Source of the DNA: UBA11051 sp964390495
Lineage (GTDB): Bacteria > Armatimonadota > Zipacnadia > Zipacnadales > UBA11051
Direction: 5' to 3'
Length of the DNA stretch: 64,000 nucleotides
Assembly: GCA_964390495.1 (NCBI GenBank)
Contig: CAYMIN010000003.1
Location: 1-64,000 of the forward strand
Part shown: in pieces, positions 8,986 to 18,179 of the stretch
Numbering within the stretch: the first letter of the stretch is position 1
Layout: the number at the start of each line of letters is the position of its first letter
Made by a program: the position numbers and the translations under genes
The notes under the pieces: generated by a model
Databases searched by the model: none
The model's input: the letters and a program-made list of their open reading frames with translations, nothing else
What the model was told of the DNA's origin: nothing

Positions 8986-10413
8986 TTACGCCTTGTCCGA
9001 TTTCGCCGAATAGTTCCAGACCTGAGTCTGCACCTGGGCCTCGGGCGGCTCGGGAACCTGCCCCGGTGTAAGTGAATTGGCCAACTCTACGGATGTGTCC
9101 TCGATCATCTGGCCCGCCTCCGGTACCAGCTTGCTGCTCATCGCCATGCGCACCTCGTAGCCGCCGCCGTTAGGCCCGAAGGCATCCGGCGTCGGGACGT
9201 AGCCGATGCAGCCGTTGGCCAGCTCCACCACGTAGGTGAAGGGGAACTGCGAGCGCTGCTTGATATTGAGGCCGAACTGGCAGAAGTACTCGGCCGGATT
9301 CGACACAAACACCGCCGGCCCGATCTGGATGGCCTGGACCTCGCAAGTCACCTCCGGCTCGATCTTGTTGGCCTCGTGCAGCAGCACCGCCTCGCGGGCA
9401 AAGAGCCAGTTGTGGTCATCAGGCGTGCCCGACTTGACCAGCGCCAACTGCTCCTGAAAGCGCTCTTCGCTGACCTCACGTGTCTTGATTTTGATGATCT
9501 GCTGCAGCGCGCGGACCGGCAGTGATTCCGCCGGCTCGACCAGGGACAGCACCTTGAGCGCCTCGGCACCGACCTTCTGCCCGACGTGCCGCGACCATTT
9601 CCGGCCATGCTCGGGCTCGCGCAGTGATAGGTTGTCAACCTGGGTGACGTCGCCACAGGCCCCGTTGAGGAACACTACCTCGCCACCACCCATTGCGCCC
9701 GTCACCGCCTCGCGCATCCAGTAGATCCAGTCGGCGGAGGCGCCGGGATTGCCGGTGGTGCCGTGGCAGGTGAAATTGACGATGGCGCCGAGGAAATCGC
9801 CGTTGGGCCGCCAGCAGCCGACCACCCCGACTTCGGGGTCGGTCGGGCCGGCCGGCTCGATAATGTCAGGATTGCCCCTGCCCGGATGCGTCATGGTGGT
9901 GCCGTCTTTCATCCTGAAGCGGCGGTTGAAGGCGACCGTCGGCTCATGACCGCGGCCAATCGAGAGCAGGGCTGCCTCTTTGCCGGCATCGGCCATGATC
10001 ACCGCGGTGGCGATCTGTTTGGCTACATGCTCCAGGTAGCACAGATCGGGGGCGGTGGACTCCTGCTGCGCTAGGCGCTCGCACAGCTCCGGGTCAACGG
10101 CATGGGCATAGTCGCCAGGCTTGGCTCCCATCACCGGGCCTCCGGCATGGGTATGCGAGGCGCCGACCATCACGTGGCCGGCCGGTATCCCGGTCTGGTC
10201 CTCGATCATTACGCGGGCGGCCTCAACCACCGACCGCTTGATTGAGAGCGTGTCCAGCCCGACCAGCGCGACGGTCTCGCCATTGTCCGCGATGACTGCG
10301 GCCTTGGCGCAGCAGGGGTCATGGATAGCCTGGTGGAAGCTTTTTCTGAACCCGCCCGGTTTCTCCATCCCGATCGCGGGCGTGATGTCGGCAGATGCGA
10401 ATCCCACTTGCAT
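8986..10413 (-). CDS. Neutral/alkaline non-lysosomal ceramidase-like protein
   Basis: 475 residues, starting with V-G-F-A-S-A-D-I-T-P, the typical N-terminus of the neutral ceramidase superfamily. G-A-S-H-T-H-A-G-G-P at about 106-115 supplies the zinc-ligand histidines, and F-T-C-H-G-T-T and L-N-G-A-C-G-D-V follow as expected. No signal peptide is seen. In soil and freshwater bacteria such proteins are common and rarely characterised; amidase action on an acylated amine is likely, true ceramide cleavage unproven. GAGGAGG precedes the ATG. It converges with the GT9 gene across 28 bases. Confidence 0.8.
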   Translation of the reverse strand: MQVGFASADITPAIGMEKPGGFRKSFHQAIHDPCCAKAAVIADNGETVALVGLDTLSIKRSVVEAARVMIEDQTGIPAGHVMVGASHTHAGGPVMGAKPGDYAHAVDPELCERLAQQESTAPDLCYLEHVAKQIATAVIMADAGKEAALLSIGRGHEPTVAFNRRFRMKDGTTMTHPGRGNPDIIEPAGPTDPEVGVVGCWRPNGDFLGAIVNFTCHGTTGNPGASADWIYWMREAVTGAMGGGEVVFLNGACGDVTQVDNLSLREPEHGRKWSRHVGQKVGAEALKVLSLVEPAESLPVRALQQIIKIKTREVSEERFQEQLALVKSGTPDDHNWLFAREAVLLHEANKIEPEVTCEVQAIQIGPAVFVSNPAEYFCQFGLNIKQRSQFPFTYVVELANGCIGYVPTPDAFGPNGGGYEVRMAMSSKLVPEAGQMIEDTSVELANSLTPGQVPEPPEAQVQTQVWNYSAKSDKA

Positions 10414-10575
10414 GATGCGGCCTCCTCAGATCACTTACCGAATGATAATCGTTTCCCTAGGCCCGGGTTATTCGCGAAGACCATCGTACAGAAAGCGAAA
10501 CTGCCGGCAAAGGCTATTTCGATTCGCACAGCGCGCTTTTCCAAGATACCTCCGAAATGACACAGTCCAATTCTA

Positions 10576-10648
10576 CGTAGGCCAGGCTTTCTAGCCTGGC
10601 TGCTGGCGCTGGCCCGTAACGGCGTCGGGCTGGAAAGCCCGACCTACG
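10576..10648. repeat. Three-way-junction palindromic repeat
   Basis: Outer arms CGTAG (10576-10580) and CTACG (10644-10648) enclose two hairpins: GCCAGGCT/AGCCTGGC (10581-10600) and GTCGGGCT/AGCCCGAC (10624-10643). The second hairpin is the core found in many other spacers of this window. The remaining DNA from 10414 to 10575 holds nothing recognised. Confidence 0.75.
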
Positions 10649-10857
10649 CGTTAATGAATAATCAGGGCTGGACGTTGAGAACAATACTTCGCTCTAATCA
10701 TTCACAGGCCACTTTCGCCCACGGCAGCGAAACGACCTGCGTGACAAGCCTGCAACGTTGTCGCCATGCCGCAGGCTCGGTTCTAATGTTGATAAAGCCG
10801 CCATTCGGCTGCAAGTCAGCTCTGGTGGCAGGCGATGCCCTGCCCTGACGATGCGTT

Positions 10858-11092
10858 TGTGGAAAAGTCTGGGGAAAAAAGCGTGCAGGAATTGTGGAAA
10901 AAAGTGCCGCCGCACCGCTGAAAACTCCGCAGCCCCGCAGCCAGCGGGCCTCAGCGACTTATACCTTGTGTGGAGAATGTGCAAAGTCGGTGTGAATGTT
11001 TCTGCGGATACTGTGGAAAACGGCTTCGCGCGGGCTTGCTCAAGCTCCTAGCGGCGGTAGTTGCTGGGGGATGTGGGAAACCGTGTGGATTT
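10858..11092. other. Second cluster of DnaA-box-like nonamers
   Basis: TGTGGAAAA occurs perfectly at 10858-10866, 10893-10901 and 11012-11020, with variants TGGGGAAAA (10870), TGTGGAGAA (10969), TGTGCAAAG (10978), TGTGGGAAA (11072) and TGTGGATTT (11084). All point the same way. It occupies the spacer downstream of tatD. The same motif makes up the cluster at 3341-3491, 7.4 kb away. Binding of DnaA is inferred from resemblance to TTWTCCACA boxes. Confidence 0.45.
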
Positions 11093-11100
11093 CTTGATAA

Positions 11101-11880
11101 CTAGGCCGGCAGATTCAGCAGTCTGCGCGCATTCTGAGTGCTCTGTGCGGCGATCTCTGCGGTAGTGACACCTCGCACCTGAGCGACCTTTGCCGCAGTT
11201 TCGACCATCAGCGCCGGCTCATTGCGCTTGCCCCGATGGCTCTGGGGCGGCAGGCCCGGGCAGTCGGTCTCCAGCACGATTCTGTCCGCCGGAGCGGCCT
11301 CCACCGCTTCCCGCAGCTCCTGGTTGCCCGGGTACGTGACATTGCCGGCGATGCTGATATAGCATCCCTGGGCCAGATAGTCATTGAGCAGTTGGCGGTC
11401 CTCGGTGAAGCAATGGCGCACCACCCGCTGCTGGGGCGACTTGGTTTGCTTCAGCAGCTCCAGCACCTCGGTGTTGGTTGCGCCGGGGCGGCTGTGAATG
11501 ATGAAAGCTTTGTCGAGGTCGGCGGCCATCTTGATGAACTCCTCGAACACGGCGCGCTGCACCTGGCGGGAGGGTCCGTCGCAGACGAAATCGAGGCCGC
11601 TTTCGCCGATGGCCAGCACTCGCGGGTGCTGGGCCAGCGCAGCAATCTGTTGAAGGGCCTCGGCTGTTGCATCTTGGGCATCGCAGGGGTGGATGCCGAC
11701 TGCGGCCCACAGGCCATCATATTCCTCGGCCATCTCCAGCGCCAGCCGGCTGGAGCCGAGATCGCAGCCGACCACCAGCATGTCGCTGACACCGGCGTCC
11801 GTGGCGCGCCGCACGGCCTCCGGGTAATCGGCGGCAAAGGCCGGGAGGTTGAAATGGCAGTGGGTGTCTATCACTTGCAT
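11101..11880 (-). CDS. tatD: TatD family metal-dependent deoxyribonuclease
   Basis: 259 residues, a full-length TatD-family TIM barrel. Metal ligands are visible: D-T-H-C-H-F near the start, the Glu in G-E-S-G-L-D-F (usually G-E-I-G-L-D-Y), His in I-I-H-S-R, His in V-R-H-C-F and Asp in E-T-D-C-P. TatD proteins have 3'-exonuclease activity and take part in DNA repair or turnover in the cytoplasm. GGAGG lies before the ATG. The gene faces the DnaA-box-like spacer with its 3' end. Confidence 0.9.
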   Translation of the reverse strand: MQVIDTHCHFNLPAFAADYPEAVRRATDAGVSDMLVVGCDLGSSRLALEMAEEYDGLWAAVGIHPCDAQDATAEALQQIAALAQHPRVLAIGESGLDFVCDGPSRQVQRAVFEEFIKMAADLDKAFIIHSRPGATNTEVLELLKQTKSPQQRVVRHCFTEDRQLLNDYLAQGCYISIAGNVTYPGNQELREAVEAAPADRIVLETDCPGLPPQSHRGKRNEPALMVETAAKVAQVRGVTTAEIAAQSTQNARRLLNLPA

Positions 11881-11914
11881 CCGGTCCGCCTCCGATCGTT
11901 CAGGCTAGTGGGCA

Positions 11915-11965
11915 GCAAAAAGGCGAAGGTCACTGGCGACACTTGCCTGGTGGCTGACCTTCGCC
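11915..11965 (-). terminator. Rho-independent terminator for the propeller lipoprotein
   Basis: GGCGAAGGTCA (11922-11932) and TGACCTTCGCC (11955-11965) form an 11-bp stem. Read on the minus strand the stem is followed by five T residues, right after the gene ending at 12040. Confidence 0.7.
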
Positions 11966-12039
11966 CGGTTATTCATCTGCCGTGGTGGTTGCACTCAAGC
12001 GCGCCGACTTGCCTCGATTAGCGCGTCCGAGCGCCGGCG

Positions 12040-13032
12040 CTAGCGATAGCGCCGCGTCACGCGTTTGTAGTTGCGGTCATTTTCAACATCAGTCCATACC
12101 ATCGTCCACAGTTCGCGGTCGCGATTGAAGCCGACGCGCTGGCCGTCGGGCGACCAGATCGGGTAGCCGTCGCTGCGGGAAGTGTGGGTAACGGCGCGAA
12201 CATCGGTGCCGTCAATAGCCATGGCCCACAGGTCGTATTTGGGCCCATTGCGGTTGGAGTGGAACAGGATGGTGGTGCCGTCGGGAGACACCGCCGGTGC
12301 CCCGTCATCGAAGTTCGAGTTGGTGAGGTTCTGCGGATTGCCGCCGTCGGCGTCACACATCCAGATATCCGACCGGTCTTCATCTTTGTCCCGCTGCTCA
12401 TAGACAATGCTGGCCCCGTCGGGGGTATATACGGGCCACATCAGATCAGCATCGGGCTCCTGGAGCAGGGAGACGCGGCCATCGGTGGTCTGCAACAGCG
12501 CCGCGCGCCCGCTGCCATCAGCCGCCACCGTCGCCAGGTCCATCGTGCCGGTGTATTGCGTGGTCACGAACACCAAGGCGCTGGCATCGGGCTTCCATGA
12601 GGGCATACTGTCGGCGCCGTCCCCGGGCGGCTGGGTAATCAGCACGGCAGCCTGCGACCGGTCGCCGTCGTCAGCATCAATCAGGTAGATGCCGTCCTTG
12701 GCGCCGCGACGCGCGGCGATGGCAATAGCTTCCGAATCATCGGGACGGTATGCCGGATGTCTGCCGCCCTCGTCGTCCCAGTCGTCGTCATTGTCCGACC
12801 ACGTCAGCAGCTTCGGGCCGCCGCCGTTTTCGGGAACGGAATATATGTACTGGATCTCGTTGGCGCCCCATGAAGTCAAGGCGACGCGCCCTTCTCCGCC
12901 CCACGAGGCGCGCTCTGATACATTCAAATATACCGAGCTATCGTCGTCGCCCCCACAGCCCATCATCACCGTCAGGGCGCTGAATACTATCGCGACCAAC
13001 AGGTACATACCGTGTCTTATGCCAAATCTCAT
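12040..13032 (-). CDS. TolB-like beta-propeller lipoprotein
   Basis: 330 residues from ATG 13032, with GGGAG upstream. A lipoprotein signal peptide ends in V-M-M-G-C, giving a lipidated Cys near residue 24. The rest is made of WD40-like (PD40) blades: repeats of P-D-x-S/T-x-I ... D-I/L-W-x-M/C such as S-P-D-G-T-T-I-L-F-H-S-N-R-N and W-S-P-D-G-Q-R-V-G-F. Such propellers usually bind partner proteins or ligands in the periplasm; TolB itself is part of the Tol-Pal system, but no tol genes are adjacent. It stands alone with its own terminator. Confidence 0.8.
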   Translation of the reverse strand: MRFGIRHGMYLLVAIVFSALTVMMGCGGDDDSSVYLNVSERASWGGEGRVALTSWGANEIQYIYSVPENGGGPKLLTWSDNDDDWDDEGGRHPAYRPDDSEAIAIAARRGAKDGIYLIDADDGDRSQAAVLITQPPGDGADSMPSWKPDASALVFVTTQYTGTMDLATVAADGSGRAALLQTTDGRVSLLQEPDADLMWPVYTPDGASIVYEQRDKDEDRSDIWMCDADGGNPQNLTNSNFDDGAPAVSPDGTTILFHSNRNGPKYDLWAMAIDGTDVRAVTHTSRSDGYPIWSPDGQRVGFNRDRELWTMVWTDVENDRNYKRVTRRYR

Positions 13033-13208
13033 TGCCTTGGCTCCCCTGTGTGGATCATCGTGCTCTCCGGCACGCGCTGGCGGCGCAATCACCGCTCCGA
13101 TACACTCTGTCAGACAACCTGGATACTGTTTGGTTGCTTTGCGCTCGGCTTGCCGGCATTATAGGGCTTGACTCGCAGACAGGTCAAGGCTACCCGCCGG
13201 TGGCTGGG

Positions 13209-16200
13209 TCAACCGCGCGGCGCGGCCGGCGTCGGCACTGCATAGCGCTTCTCCCCACCATTGAGCGCAAAGCTCACTATGCTGACAGTTCCCTGCGGCT
13301 CCAAAGATACCTCCCCCACCTGCGCCTCTTCCCCGGCATACGGCACCAGCACCGTCACCAGCCACTGCTCGCCGGCGCCCCGGCAGTCCCATCGCACCAC
13401 ATACACGGGAAAGCTCTGCGGCTTGCGGGGATCGGAAGCATATGAGAACTCCGCCGCGGCCACTTCCCCGGCGCTCCACTGGCTGGCACCGGTTCTGGTC
13501 ACGATGCCCTTGCCATCGCGGGCGGTGAGGTAGCAATCGCCCTCCGGGGCCGTCTCTCCTAAGAGATAGAGCCTCGAGGTATAGCTGTGCTCGGCCTCAT
13601 CATTCGGCACCATGCGGTCCACCACCACGAACGGCCCGCCGCGCTCGTGATACAGGGAGCGGTAATGCCGGACGGCAGGGTAGAGATCGTGATAGATCGC
13701 CACCGCATCGTGGGCCGCATCGGTCTCCCATTTCAGCAGCGTGCCTCGGCCCTGCTGCTGATTCTCCCCGTCAACCACGATAGTGTTATGGTCCTCGGTC
13801 TTTCTCCAGCCATAGCGCGAGTCCACCACCCAGGCCTCGCCCTCGGCATAGAGCACGAAGTTGCCCTTGTCGCAATGCCCGTGCCCGCCGCCGTGGGGAC
13901 CGAAATCGAGCGCCGCGTAGTAGGCCTCTTCCTCCCAACTGTCGCGCATCACCGCTATCCCGCTATCCGGCAGCAGCACACTGGTAAAATCCGGCTCTTT
14001 CGGCTCGTAGCCCGGATAGTCGGGACATAGCAGCGGCGTGCGGGTATTCCTGGTGGCAAAGGCGTACTCGCGCTTGCCCAGCCATTGCGCCAGTTGGTGG
14101 AGGTCGTAGTACTGAACACCGGGGTCGGACTGCCCGCCGTCATTGAAGCGAGGCATCCCGCCATTGGGTGTGACCACCTTGGCCATCCAGTCCAGCATGT
14201 CGCCGAGGCGCCTGCCGGCCAACTCCTCGGCCAGGTAATCTTCGCCCTGCAGCTTGTCCGCCGCCATGTAGTACAGCACCATCGGCCAGGCCGCGAACAT
14301 GTGATACGCGGTGGTCTGCTCCAGCCAGCCGCCGTCGCTGAGAATGCCGGCGTGGATATACGGGCGGAAGCGGTTAGCCAGCTCGCGCCAGTATCCGGCT
14401 TCCGGCATCATCGGGTAGAAGTGCCCGGCCAGCCCCACCGCCCCGCAGTAGCGGCAGTGGGCATTGTGCTGGGTACCGCCGGCAGGCAAATACGCCAGCG
14501 CCACCGTCAGCTCGCGAACCATCTCGCGGATCTGCCAGAACAGCCGCCGCTTGTCCTCGCGTGACATCAGCGGCTGCAGGCAGTCGAAGGTGCCGACGCT
14601 GCCGAGGGTGCGGTACTGCTGATCCCAGGGGACCACCGAAGAGTAGTAGCAGCGGTAGGCGGCATGGACCTCCCACTGGCGCACCGAGCCATCTATCCAC
14701 ACCTCAGCCGCCTTGGGGCCGTACTTGGCAATGCCGGTGGTTATGTAAGCCCTCCAGATGCTGTTGAAGGCCCCGGCCTGCTTGTACTCCGGCACCTCAT
14801 AGACCTCGGCGCGATGAGCCAGGTCCGCAGCCGGCTGCCACGTCGGCGGGCTCTGGTCCATCAGAGCCTCCGCCGCCTCCAGCAGCTTTTTATAGTGGTC
14901 ATACCTGGTGAGGTAATAATCATCGGTGGTATTGCGCTGCCACATCTGGGCCAGCCGCTCGTCATCATAGAACACCCCGGGGCGGAAATCGCCCAGCATC
15001 TGCTCCATGAAGCCGGCGTCCTCCTCCGCCCGCAGGCGCACGAACCGCAGCAAGGCCGCCTGGCAGCGCAGCGAACCGTCCGCCGCCGCCAGGTTCGCCG
15101 CTATTATCTCGTCCAGGGGCATACTCTCCCCCATCTCCGACAGCGCCAGCACCTTGTCCCAGGCCGTTGCGGCATCGTCCTTGGGCAGCTCGCGGCCCAG
15201 GTAGTACGGCTGGGTGACGGCGGTGAAGGCCAGCTCGCGGAACCGTGTCCGCTCCGACAGCTCCGGCATATCCTCGAAAACCCCGGCCAGCAGGCGCTGG
15301 GTCTGCCAGTACCAGAAGGCATCGTCGGTGAAGTAGTGGTGCCACTGATGGGTGGTGACCGTGGCCGCGTAGGCCGCCAGCAGCAACTCCGCGACCCTCT
15401 CGTGGCCTTGCTCCTGATCCAGGGCTCCGCGCAGGATCAGGTACGCCGCCGCCAGCGCCGGAGCCGCCTTCTCGGCTACCGCCCGCGCGCTGGCGGTATA
15501 GGCCAGATAATCCACCCAGATCGGCGGGTTCTCGCGCATCGTGAGCAGGACCTCATGCTCCCGCGCCGTCTCGTCCGCAATCGTGAAGCTGCCGGTATTG
15601 GTGAACTCGCCGATCTTGAAGGCAACGCTCTGCTCGTCCCCGCCGTCCACCTGCACAAAAAGTGAGTCGGCCGAAGTGCCGGAGCCTTTGACCCGCAGAT
15701 AGAACTGGCTCTGGCCCGCCGGCAGCTTGAGCCGGAACCGAATCTGCGCCGACTTATCCCTGATCTCCAGAGCCTGCCCGCCGCTGGCCTGCTCATCATC
15801 CACCACTGCCGCGTCGGAGAACTCCGCCTGCTCCGCCTGGACGGTCTCGGCCCCGAAGGCCGCCGCTGCCTCCAGCTCCCCTATGATCTCGCGCGCCTGC
15901 TGCAAGATCTGTTCACACTCGGCTGGGACCTTGCTGCCGGGTGCGCCGCTCTTGTCATCGCGTGGCTCGGGCTTCCAGCCCGAGTCCATCACCCCTCGCT
16001 GCACCTGGAGCATATTCGCCAATATCAGCGACTTGCGCCCGGAGTCAGCGCTGGTCGCGACCAACTCGAAGCCTTCCGCCATCAGTCCGGCCAGGCGGCT
16101 CTCTATCGCGTCGGTGTTTTCGCCGCGCAGCTTCGTCAGCCGCAGCCGGTCGGCGGCGATACTCAGCCGGTAGCACCAGTCCATCAAGGGGTCGGCTTCC

Positions 16201-16331
16201 GGGCCGGTCACCGTGGCCAGCTTCGCCTCGGCCTGCGCAGGCAGCCCTTCTATATCACAGGGCGCATGTCCCGCCGCCCGCACCATAGTCGTCGCCATCA
16301 GCAATCCCATAGCCGCAATCACAAGCCGCAT
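13209..16331 (-). CDS. Secreted heparinase II/III family polysaccharide lyase-like protein
   Basis: 1040 residues from ATG 16331, preceded by GGGAGG; an upstream ATG at 16361 is less good. A signal peptide covers about 1-20. The large helical (alpha/alpha) toroid fills the middle, and the C-terminal beta-sandwich starts near G-G-G-H-G-H-C-D-K-G-N-F at about 807-818, the hallmark of the heparinase II/III-like domain, with D-H-N-T-I-V-V-D following. Family enzymes cleave uronic-acid-containing glycans by beta-elimination. A carbohydrate-binding-type sandwich probably precedes the toroid. Codons at 15961-15990 match the dispersed palindromic repeat, giving the peptide S-G-W-K-P-E-P-R in a loop. 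It is divergent from the secreted protein at 16467. Confidence 0.85.
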   Translation of the reverse strand: MRLVIAAMGLLMATTMVRAAGHAPCDIEGLPAQAEAKLATVTGPEADPLMDWCYRLSIAADRLRLTKLRGENTDAIESRLAGLMAEGFELVATSADSGRKSLILANMLQVQRGVMDSGWKPEPRDDKSGAPGSKVPAECEQILQQAREIIGELEAAAAFGAETVQAEQAEFSDAAVVDDEQASGGQALEIRDKSAQIRFRLKLPAGQSQFYLRVKGSGTSADSLFVQVDGGDEQSVAFKIGEFTNTGSFTIADETAREHEVLLTMRENPPIWVDYLAYTASARAVAEKAAPALAAAYLILRGALDQEQGHERVAELLLAAYAATVTTHQWHHYFTDDAFWYWQTQRLLAGVFEDMPELSERTRFRELAFTAVTQPYYLGRELPKDDAATAWDKVLALSEMGESMPLDEIIAANLAAADGSLRCQAALLRFVRLRAEEDAGFMEQMLGDFRPGVFYDDERLAQMWQRNTTDDYYLTRYDHYKKLLEAAEALMDQSPPTWQPAADLAHRAEVYEVPEYKQAGAFNSIWRAYITTGIAKYGPKAAEVWIDGSVRQWEVHAAYRCYYSSVVPWDQQYRTLGSVGTFDCLQPLMSREDKRRLFWQIREMVRELTVALAYLPAGGTQHNAHCRYCGAVGLAGHFYPMMPEAGYWRELANRFRPYIHAGILSDGGWLEQTTAYHMFAAWPMVLYYMAADKLQGEDYLAEELAGRRLGDMLDWMAKVVTPNGGMPRFNDGGQSDPGVQYYDLHQLAQWLGKREYAFATRNTRTPLLCPDYPGYEPKEPDFTSVLLPDSGIAVMRDSWEEEAYYAALDFGPHGGGHGHCDKGNFVLYAEGEAWVVDSRYGWRKTEDHNTIVVDGENQQQGRGTLLKWETDAAHDAVAIYHDLYPAVRHYRSLYHERGGPFVVVDRMVPNDEAEHSYTSRLYLLGETAPEGDCYLTARDGKGIVTRTGASQWSAGEVAAAEFSYASDPRKPQSFPVYVVRWDCRGAGEQWLVTVLVPYAGEEAQVGEVSLEPQGTVSIVSFALNGGEKRYAVPTPAAPRG
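15961..15990. repeat. Dispersed palindromic repeat inside a coding region
   Basis: CTCGGGCTTCCAGCCCGAG, the core of the intergenic repeat family, lies in frame within the lyase gene and encodes part of a short loop. Confidence 0.7.
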
Positions 16332-16466
16332 CACCAACGCCTCCCAACGCAGCTTTGCCATACCAGATACGCCTTCGCCACCGCCAGTGAAGAACCTTCC
16401 GGAAGGTTATTAGTCGGCGTCGGCGAAAATACCAAATGCAGCTCACAAGCCGGAGGTGTCCTGACT

Positions 16467-17489
16467 ATGCGCAAGGTCTTGGTAGGCGTGTTGCTACTGG
16501 GTCTCGTAGGGCTGGCTCAGGGGAAGCCGGTTATCTATACCGTTAGCGCCAATGTGCGCGCCAGCCTCACCTTCCCCGCCTCCGCAGGCATCGAGAAGCT
16601 CGAGTATCTGGCCCCCGACAACAAGCTGATGGTGGTGCCGCTGCAGACGGAGGCCGCCACCGTCACCTTCGTCATCACCCCCGATATGATGACGGAGGGC
16701 AAGGCGGTGCTGGTTGTCAACCGGCCGCCCAACCGCGATCTTTTCGACCGCGAGCCGCCGGCCTTTGACCGCGTCCTGCTGGATGGGGTGGAGATCGCGG
16801 TGCGCGAGATCGTTCTGATACCGTATCAGCCGCGCGCGGTGCATCTGGAGGTTTCCGACCCCAGCCGGATCAGGCCCAGTGCCCTGCGGGTGATGATCAA
16901 TGGCAAGCGCGCCGGCGCCGCCCAGGTGCAGTTGGAGCGCCAGGGCATGGGCCGCTGCTGGCTGGTCAGCTTCCGTCGGCCCGATGACCTCAGCCTGGAG
17001 AGCCTACGCGTGACCGCCACCGACAGCTCGCTCTTGGGCAACAGCTCCGCCTTTGTGCTGCAGATCGAGCAGGGCCTGTCGGTCGTGGAGGGCGCGCAGT
17101 ACAGCGGCGGGGAAGCGGTGGCTTTCGTCACCCAGTCGGCTTTCGTGGCCGCGCGAGTGAAGCTGGCCGCGGGCAAGTACCAGGTGGAGGCTGTCGCCCA
17201 GGGCACCTCCAGCGGCAGCGACTCCTTCTGGATCGAGCTTGACGGCATCCAGCAGCCGGACCCGGTGCACATCTCGATTGACGAGCCCGGCATCGGCAGC
17301 AGCCTGGTGGAGAAGGACCCCGAGCATCTACCCGGGCTGACCGTGGCGGCGGACGGGGAGCATGTCCTGGCCCTGGTATTGCGCGAGGGGCCCGGGCCGG
17401 TGCTGGACCGCCTGCGGATACTGCAGGAGGGCAAGGAGATTGCGGTGTTCGAGGGCGAGGCGATGCTGCCGGCCTTCCCCAAGCCGTAG
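16467..17489 (+). CDS. Secreted protein of unknown function
   Basis: 340 residues from ATG 16467, with GGAGG upstream; an open frame continues to 16266 but lacks a start signal. A clear signal peptide (V-L-V-G-V-L-L-L-G-L-V-G-L-A-Q-G) is followed by all-beta-looking sequence with alternating hydrophobic strands and no catalytic motif I recognise. The C-terminal half has a pattern like a carbohydrate-binding sandwich (A-A-G-K-Y-Q-V-E-A-V-A-Q-G ... S-F-W-I-E-L-D-G). It is divergently transcribed from the lyase at 13209-16331 across about 135 bases and may share its regulation, perhaps as a glycan-binding accessory. Confidence 0.65.
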   Translation: MRKVLVGVLLLGLVGLAQGKPVIYTVSANVRASLTFPASAGIEKLEYLAPDNKLMVVPLQTEAATVTFVITPDMMTEGKAVLVVNRPPNRDLFDREPPAFDRVLLDGVEIAVREIVLIPYQPRAVHLEVSDPSRIRPSALRVMINGKRAGAAQVQLERQGMGRCWLVSFRRPDDLSLESLRVTATDSSLLGNSSAFVLQIEQGLSVVEGAQYSGGEAVAFVTQSAFVAARVKLAAGKYQVEAVAQGTSSGSDSFWIELDGIQQPDPVHISIDEPGIGSSLVEKDPEHLPGLTVAADGEHVLALVLREGPGPVLDRLRILQEGKEIAVFEGEAMLPAFPKP

Positions 17490-17505
17490 CCCGCATCTTT
17501 CATAG

Positions 17506-17586
17506 TCGCGTGGCTCGGCCTGAGCTGTGCGTCGCGCACAGCTCAGGTGAGAATGCGCCAGCATTCTCAGCTTCCAGCCCGAGGTC
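17506..17586. repeat. Long-form three-way-junction repeat, best-preserved copy
   Basis: CTCGG (17514-17518) pairs with CCGAG (17579-17583). Between them lie a perfect 13-bp hairpin (CCTGAGCTGTGCG, 17519-17531, with its complement at 17535-17547) and a perfect 9-bp hairpin (TGAGAATGC, 17548-17556, with its complement at 17561-17569). Related copies are at 55660-55758 and 61996-62073. Confidence 0.85.
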
Positions 17587-17619
17587 GTCAAATGGGTAGG
17601 AGGCACTTTGAGCATCCGC

Positions 17620-17650
17620 CAACATAAAGAGCCACCCCTCCGGGTGGCTC
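17620..17650 (-). terminator. Probable terminator hairpin
   Basis: GAGCCACCC (17629-17637) pairs with GGGTGGCTC (17642-17650). Read leftward it is followed by TTTATGTT, downstream of the zinc-ribbon gene ending at 17682. The T-run is short. Confidence 0.5.
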
Positions 17651-17681
17651 GTTTGGTGGTGGCTAGTTGGTTCGCGCTGCT

Positions 17682-18008
17682 TCAGGCGGTGTTGCTGTGC
17701 AGGGCGGCGAATTGGGTATCGGTGACATTGGCAAGTCCGCGGGCGAACTGAAGGATCTCGCCGGGGTCTATGGGGCCCAACCGTTTCAGATCGGTGACCT
17801 CATCGCTGTCCGGCTCCGGCTCTTTGATCATCGCGTTCCATCTATCGTAATCGAGCAACTCCAGGCCTTCGTAGCCACATTCGGCGCAGCGGTATTTGAT
17901 GTACACGTGGACCGGCTCGTCTCCCACCATCACAAAGCCGTGGGCCAGCAGCTCATTGAGACCGATGCGATGGCCACAAACGCACTGCACGACTGTATCC
18001 ATGTTCAT
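17682..18008 (-). CDS. Small zinc-ribbon protein
   Basis: 108 residues from ATG 18008, preceded by GGGAGGG. C9 and C11 in the first half and C41/C44 (Y-R-C-A-E-C-G-Y) form a likely split zinc ribbon. The C-terminal half is acidic (P-E-P-D-S-D-E). An open frame continues upstream to 18254 but that part belongs to a different gene remnant. Function is unknown; ribbons like this mediate protein or nucleic-acid contacts. It is a single gene with a terminator. Confidence 0.65.
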   Translation of the reverse strand: MNMDTVVQCVCGHRIGLNELLAHGFVMVGDEPVHVYIKYRCAECGYEGLELLDYDRWNAMIKEPEPDSDEVTDLKRLGPIDPGEILQFARGLANVTDTQFAALHSNTA

Positions 18009-18179
18009 GTAGCTGTGTCCCTCCCGGCGGCGACTCCTCTTGTACCAGAAAATCGGCCGGAATGCAAGTGGCTTGCCGAGAATTGCTGCACCTTTTCCGG
18101 TTGGCGCACAGGGTCTCCATGGATCACAGCCCGAAGCCGAACCGCTACCTGTCCGAGATCGTTGCCGGAGGGCGCTGTC

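Noticed and set aside
14664..15665. 333-codon ORF antisense to the first lyase
   Set aside because: Shadow frame with no recognisable domain.
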